Of a DNA stretch of 7,549 nucleotides, positions 6,031 through 7,549 are shown in pieces. The stretch is taken from positions 1 to 7,549 of the forward strand of contig JAGMEZ010000358.1 of the NCBI GenBank assembly GCA_023127905.1. Direction: 5' to 3'. The notes beneath the pieces are model-generated. The model had not been told where the DNA came from. It did no database searches and saw only the letters and a list, made by a program, of their open reading frames with translations. Made by a program: the position numbers and the translations under genes. Position 1 is the stretch's first letter. The number at the start of each line of letters is the position of its first letter. The DNA is from Caldifarciminota bacterium (GTDB taxonomy: Bacteria > Hydrothermota > E44-bin80).

Positions 6031-7549
6031 AGAGAGAAGAAAGCTATTCCAAGTATAAGGAATTATTTAGAAGTGAAACAAGGGAGTATCTGGCTCAACT
6101 GAACCAGTATATAATTAACCTTGAGAAAAAACCAGAAGAGATTGAGACAATAGACGCAATTTTTCGAAATTATCATACAATTAAGGGAATGGCTGGGACG
6201 ATGGGATACAAGATTATTGAAAGTTTGTCACATTCCCTGGAGGATTTATTATCACTTATTAAAAATGGAAAATTGTCAGTAGATTCAAATATTATTGACC
6301 TTATGCTTGAAGGAACTGATAAGATAGAATTAATGATAGAGAATCCAAAAATGGAAAACGAAGAGATTCGAGCATTGATAATGAGGATTTCAGATATTAA
6401 GGAAGGAAAAGGACTGGCACAAGATGCAGAGAAGAAATTAGAAATAAAAGCAAGGATTGCTAAAAAGAGTGATATTCGTGTCGAAATAAAAAAACTTGAT
6501 AATCTGCAAAATCTTTTATCTGAATTAGTAATTGCTAAGGAAAGTCTTAAAAGAGTTGTAAGATCGAATGAAAGGGAAAGTATCTTTAATGAAACGGATA
6601 GGATTTCAAACATTGTTTCAGCTTTACAGGATGAGGTTGTGAGAATTCGAATGGTCCCAATCTGGCAAATTTTTGAAAGGTTTCCACGGGTTGTCAGAGA
6701 TACTGCAAAAGAAATGGGAAAAAAGGTTGATTTTGAGATAAGAGGTAAAGATATTGAACTTGATCGGTCAATGCTTGAAAATCTTGCAGAACCGTTGATA
6801 CATTTACTTAGAAATTCGATATACCACGGAATAGAAATGCCGGAAGAGAGAAAAAGACTTGGTAAGTTAGAGGAAGGTCATCTTATTCTTGAGGCATCTA
6901 GACAGAAAGGGATAGTGCTTATTAAGGTCTCTGATGATGGTAGTGGGATGGATACCTCAAGAATCCTTTCAAAAGCGATTGAGGGGGATTTTGTAGAACC
7001 AGAGAAAGCGAAAAGCCTCTCAGAAAAAGAAATACTTGGTTTCATTTTTATCAGTGGATTTTCAACATCTCGTGTTGTTGATGAAGTTTCAGGAAGGGGT
7101 GTTGGATTGGATGTAGTAAAAACTAGGCTCAGGACACTTGGCGGAACATTCGATTTTAAGACAGAAAAGAATAAGGGAACTACATTTATTCTTAAGATAC
7201 CTTTAACAATGGCAATTATCAAAGCTTTTCTTGTAAATATTGGAAAGGAAACATTCGCAATTCCTCTCACCTTTGTGGAGGAAACCATCGAGCTTGACAA
7301 GAGGTTCATTAAATCTATTCATTCAAAAGAAATTTTTATATTAAGGGATGAAGTTATTCCAATAAAAAGACTTCATAAGATTTTCGGAATCCAAGATGGT
7401 GATAAGATGGATTATTATTCTACTGTTATCGTAAATTCTGAATCGAAAAAGGCAGCACTCATTGCAAGCGAGTTTCTTGAACACACGGATATTGTTGTAA
7501 AAACACTCCCAAGAACTCAGTCTGATATTAAAGAATTTGCTGGCGTTAC
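6027..7549 (+). CDS. cheA: CheA chemotaxis histidine kinase, 3'-truncated by the window edge, without a P2 domain
   Basis: The frame opens with GTG overlapping the cheY stop (GTGA) and stays open to the last base: 507 codons plus two bases. CheA autophosphorylates on a His and passes the phosphate to CheY under receptor/CheW control. P1 (about 1-125) carries the phospho-His in H50-T-I-K53-G54-M-A-G. P3, the dimerisation helices, begins near IRVEIKKLDNL (150-160) and reaches RMVPIWQIFERFPR. The P4 ATPase has an N-box H259-L-L-R-N263-S-I-Y-H267-G, a G1 box D303-D-G-S-G-M-D309, GFSTSRVVDEVSGRGVG (S355-G-R-G-V-G360) and G384-T-T-F. P5, the CheW-like domain, starts near residue 395 (TMAIIKAFLV) and runs off the edge at DIKEFAGV, probably 30-40 residues short of the end. 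Only about 25 residues separate P1 from P3, so the P2 CheY-docking domain is absent. The N-box Asp before H267 is Tyr266. No good Shine-Dalgarno precedes GTG; translation is probably coupled to cheY. Confidence 0.93.
   Translation, partial: MKREESYSKYKELFRSETREYLAQLNQYIINLEKKPEEIETIDAIFRNYHTIKGMAGTMGYKIIESLSHSLEDLLSLIKNGKLSVDSNIIDLMLEGTDKIELMIENPKMENEEIRALIMRISDIKEGKGLAQDAEKKLEIKARIAKKSDIRVEIKKLDNLQNLLSELVIAKESLKRVVRSNERESIFNETDRISNIVSALQDEVVRIRMVPIWQIFERFPRVVRDTAKEMGKKVDFEIRGKDIELDRSMLENLAEPLIHLLRNSIYHGIEMPEERKRLGKLEEGHLILEASRQKGIVLIKVSDDGSGMDTSRILSKAIEGDFVEPEKAKSLSEKEILGFIFISGFSTSRVVDEVSGRGVGLDVVKTRLRTLGGTFDFKTEKNKGTTFILKIPLTMAIIKAFLVNIGKETFAIPLTFVEETIELDKRFIKSIHSKEIFILRDEVIPIKRLHKIFGIQDGDKMDYYSTVIVNSESKKAALIASEFLEHTDIVVKTLPRTQSDIKEFAGV

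Noticed and set aside
6173..7309. Minus-strand open frames of about 145 codons opposite cheA (6173-6613 and 6878-7309).
   Set aside because: They are antisense to well-conserved CheA domains, show Ser/Leu/Ile-rich low-information composition and have no recognisable motif; they are mirror frames.

Overview
This is a low-GC bacterial window (roughly one-third G+C by eye) with every recognisable gene on the + strand and short or overlapping gene junctions. Three things hint at the host: two GWxTD-domain secreted proteins (a domain I associate mainly with Bacteroidota/Acidobacteriota and related uncultured phyla), CheY and CheA proteins that read like those of Thermotoga, and a Lys/Glu/Ile-rich proteome. 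I infer an uncultured bacterium of a deep or FCB-neighbouring candidate phylum (WOR-3/Stahlbacteria-like, for example), possibly thermophilic. This is a low-confidence inference from protein style, not a phylogenetic result.

Layout. 1-924 is the 3' part of a protein made of about seven 40-residue TPR repeats; its 5' end is outside the window. 925-1107 is a 183-base non-coding gap holding a near-consensus housekeeping-type promoter (TTGACA, 17 bases, TATATT) and an inverted repeat that overlaps its -35 box. 1108-1869 is a membrane-anchored slipin/stomatin (SPFH) protein. After an 88-base gap, 1958-2611 encodes a UPF0173-type metallo-beta-lactamase-fold hydrolase. From there to the window end genes overlap or lie 12 to 23 bases apart: two tandem paralogous GWxTD-domain secreted proteins (2601-3818 and 3815-5167), then CheW (5191-5649), CheY (5662-6030) and the start of CheA (6027 to the edge, 507 codons seen). 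No clear intrinsic terminator was found in the window.

How the genes fit together. CheA (histidine autokinase), CheW (receptor coupling) and CheY (phospho-acceptor output) make the core of a chemotaxis-type signalling pathway. Receptors, CheR/CheB and phosphatases (CheC/CheX) are not in the window. CheA appears to lack the P2 docking domain, and one normally acidic N-box residue is Tyr. The tight linkage of two exported GWxTD proteins upstream of the che genes is the most unusual feature; whether they are functionally linked or merely co-transcribed cannot be settled from the sequence. I found no wholly unknown system here: most genes belong to known families, and the interest lies in gene context and a few residue-level departures.
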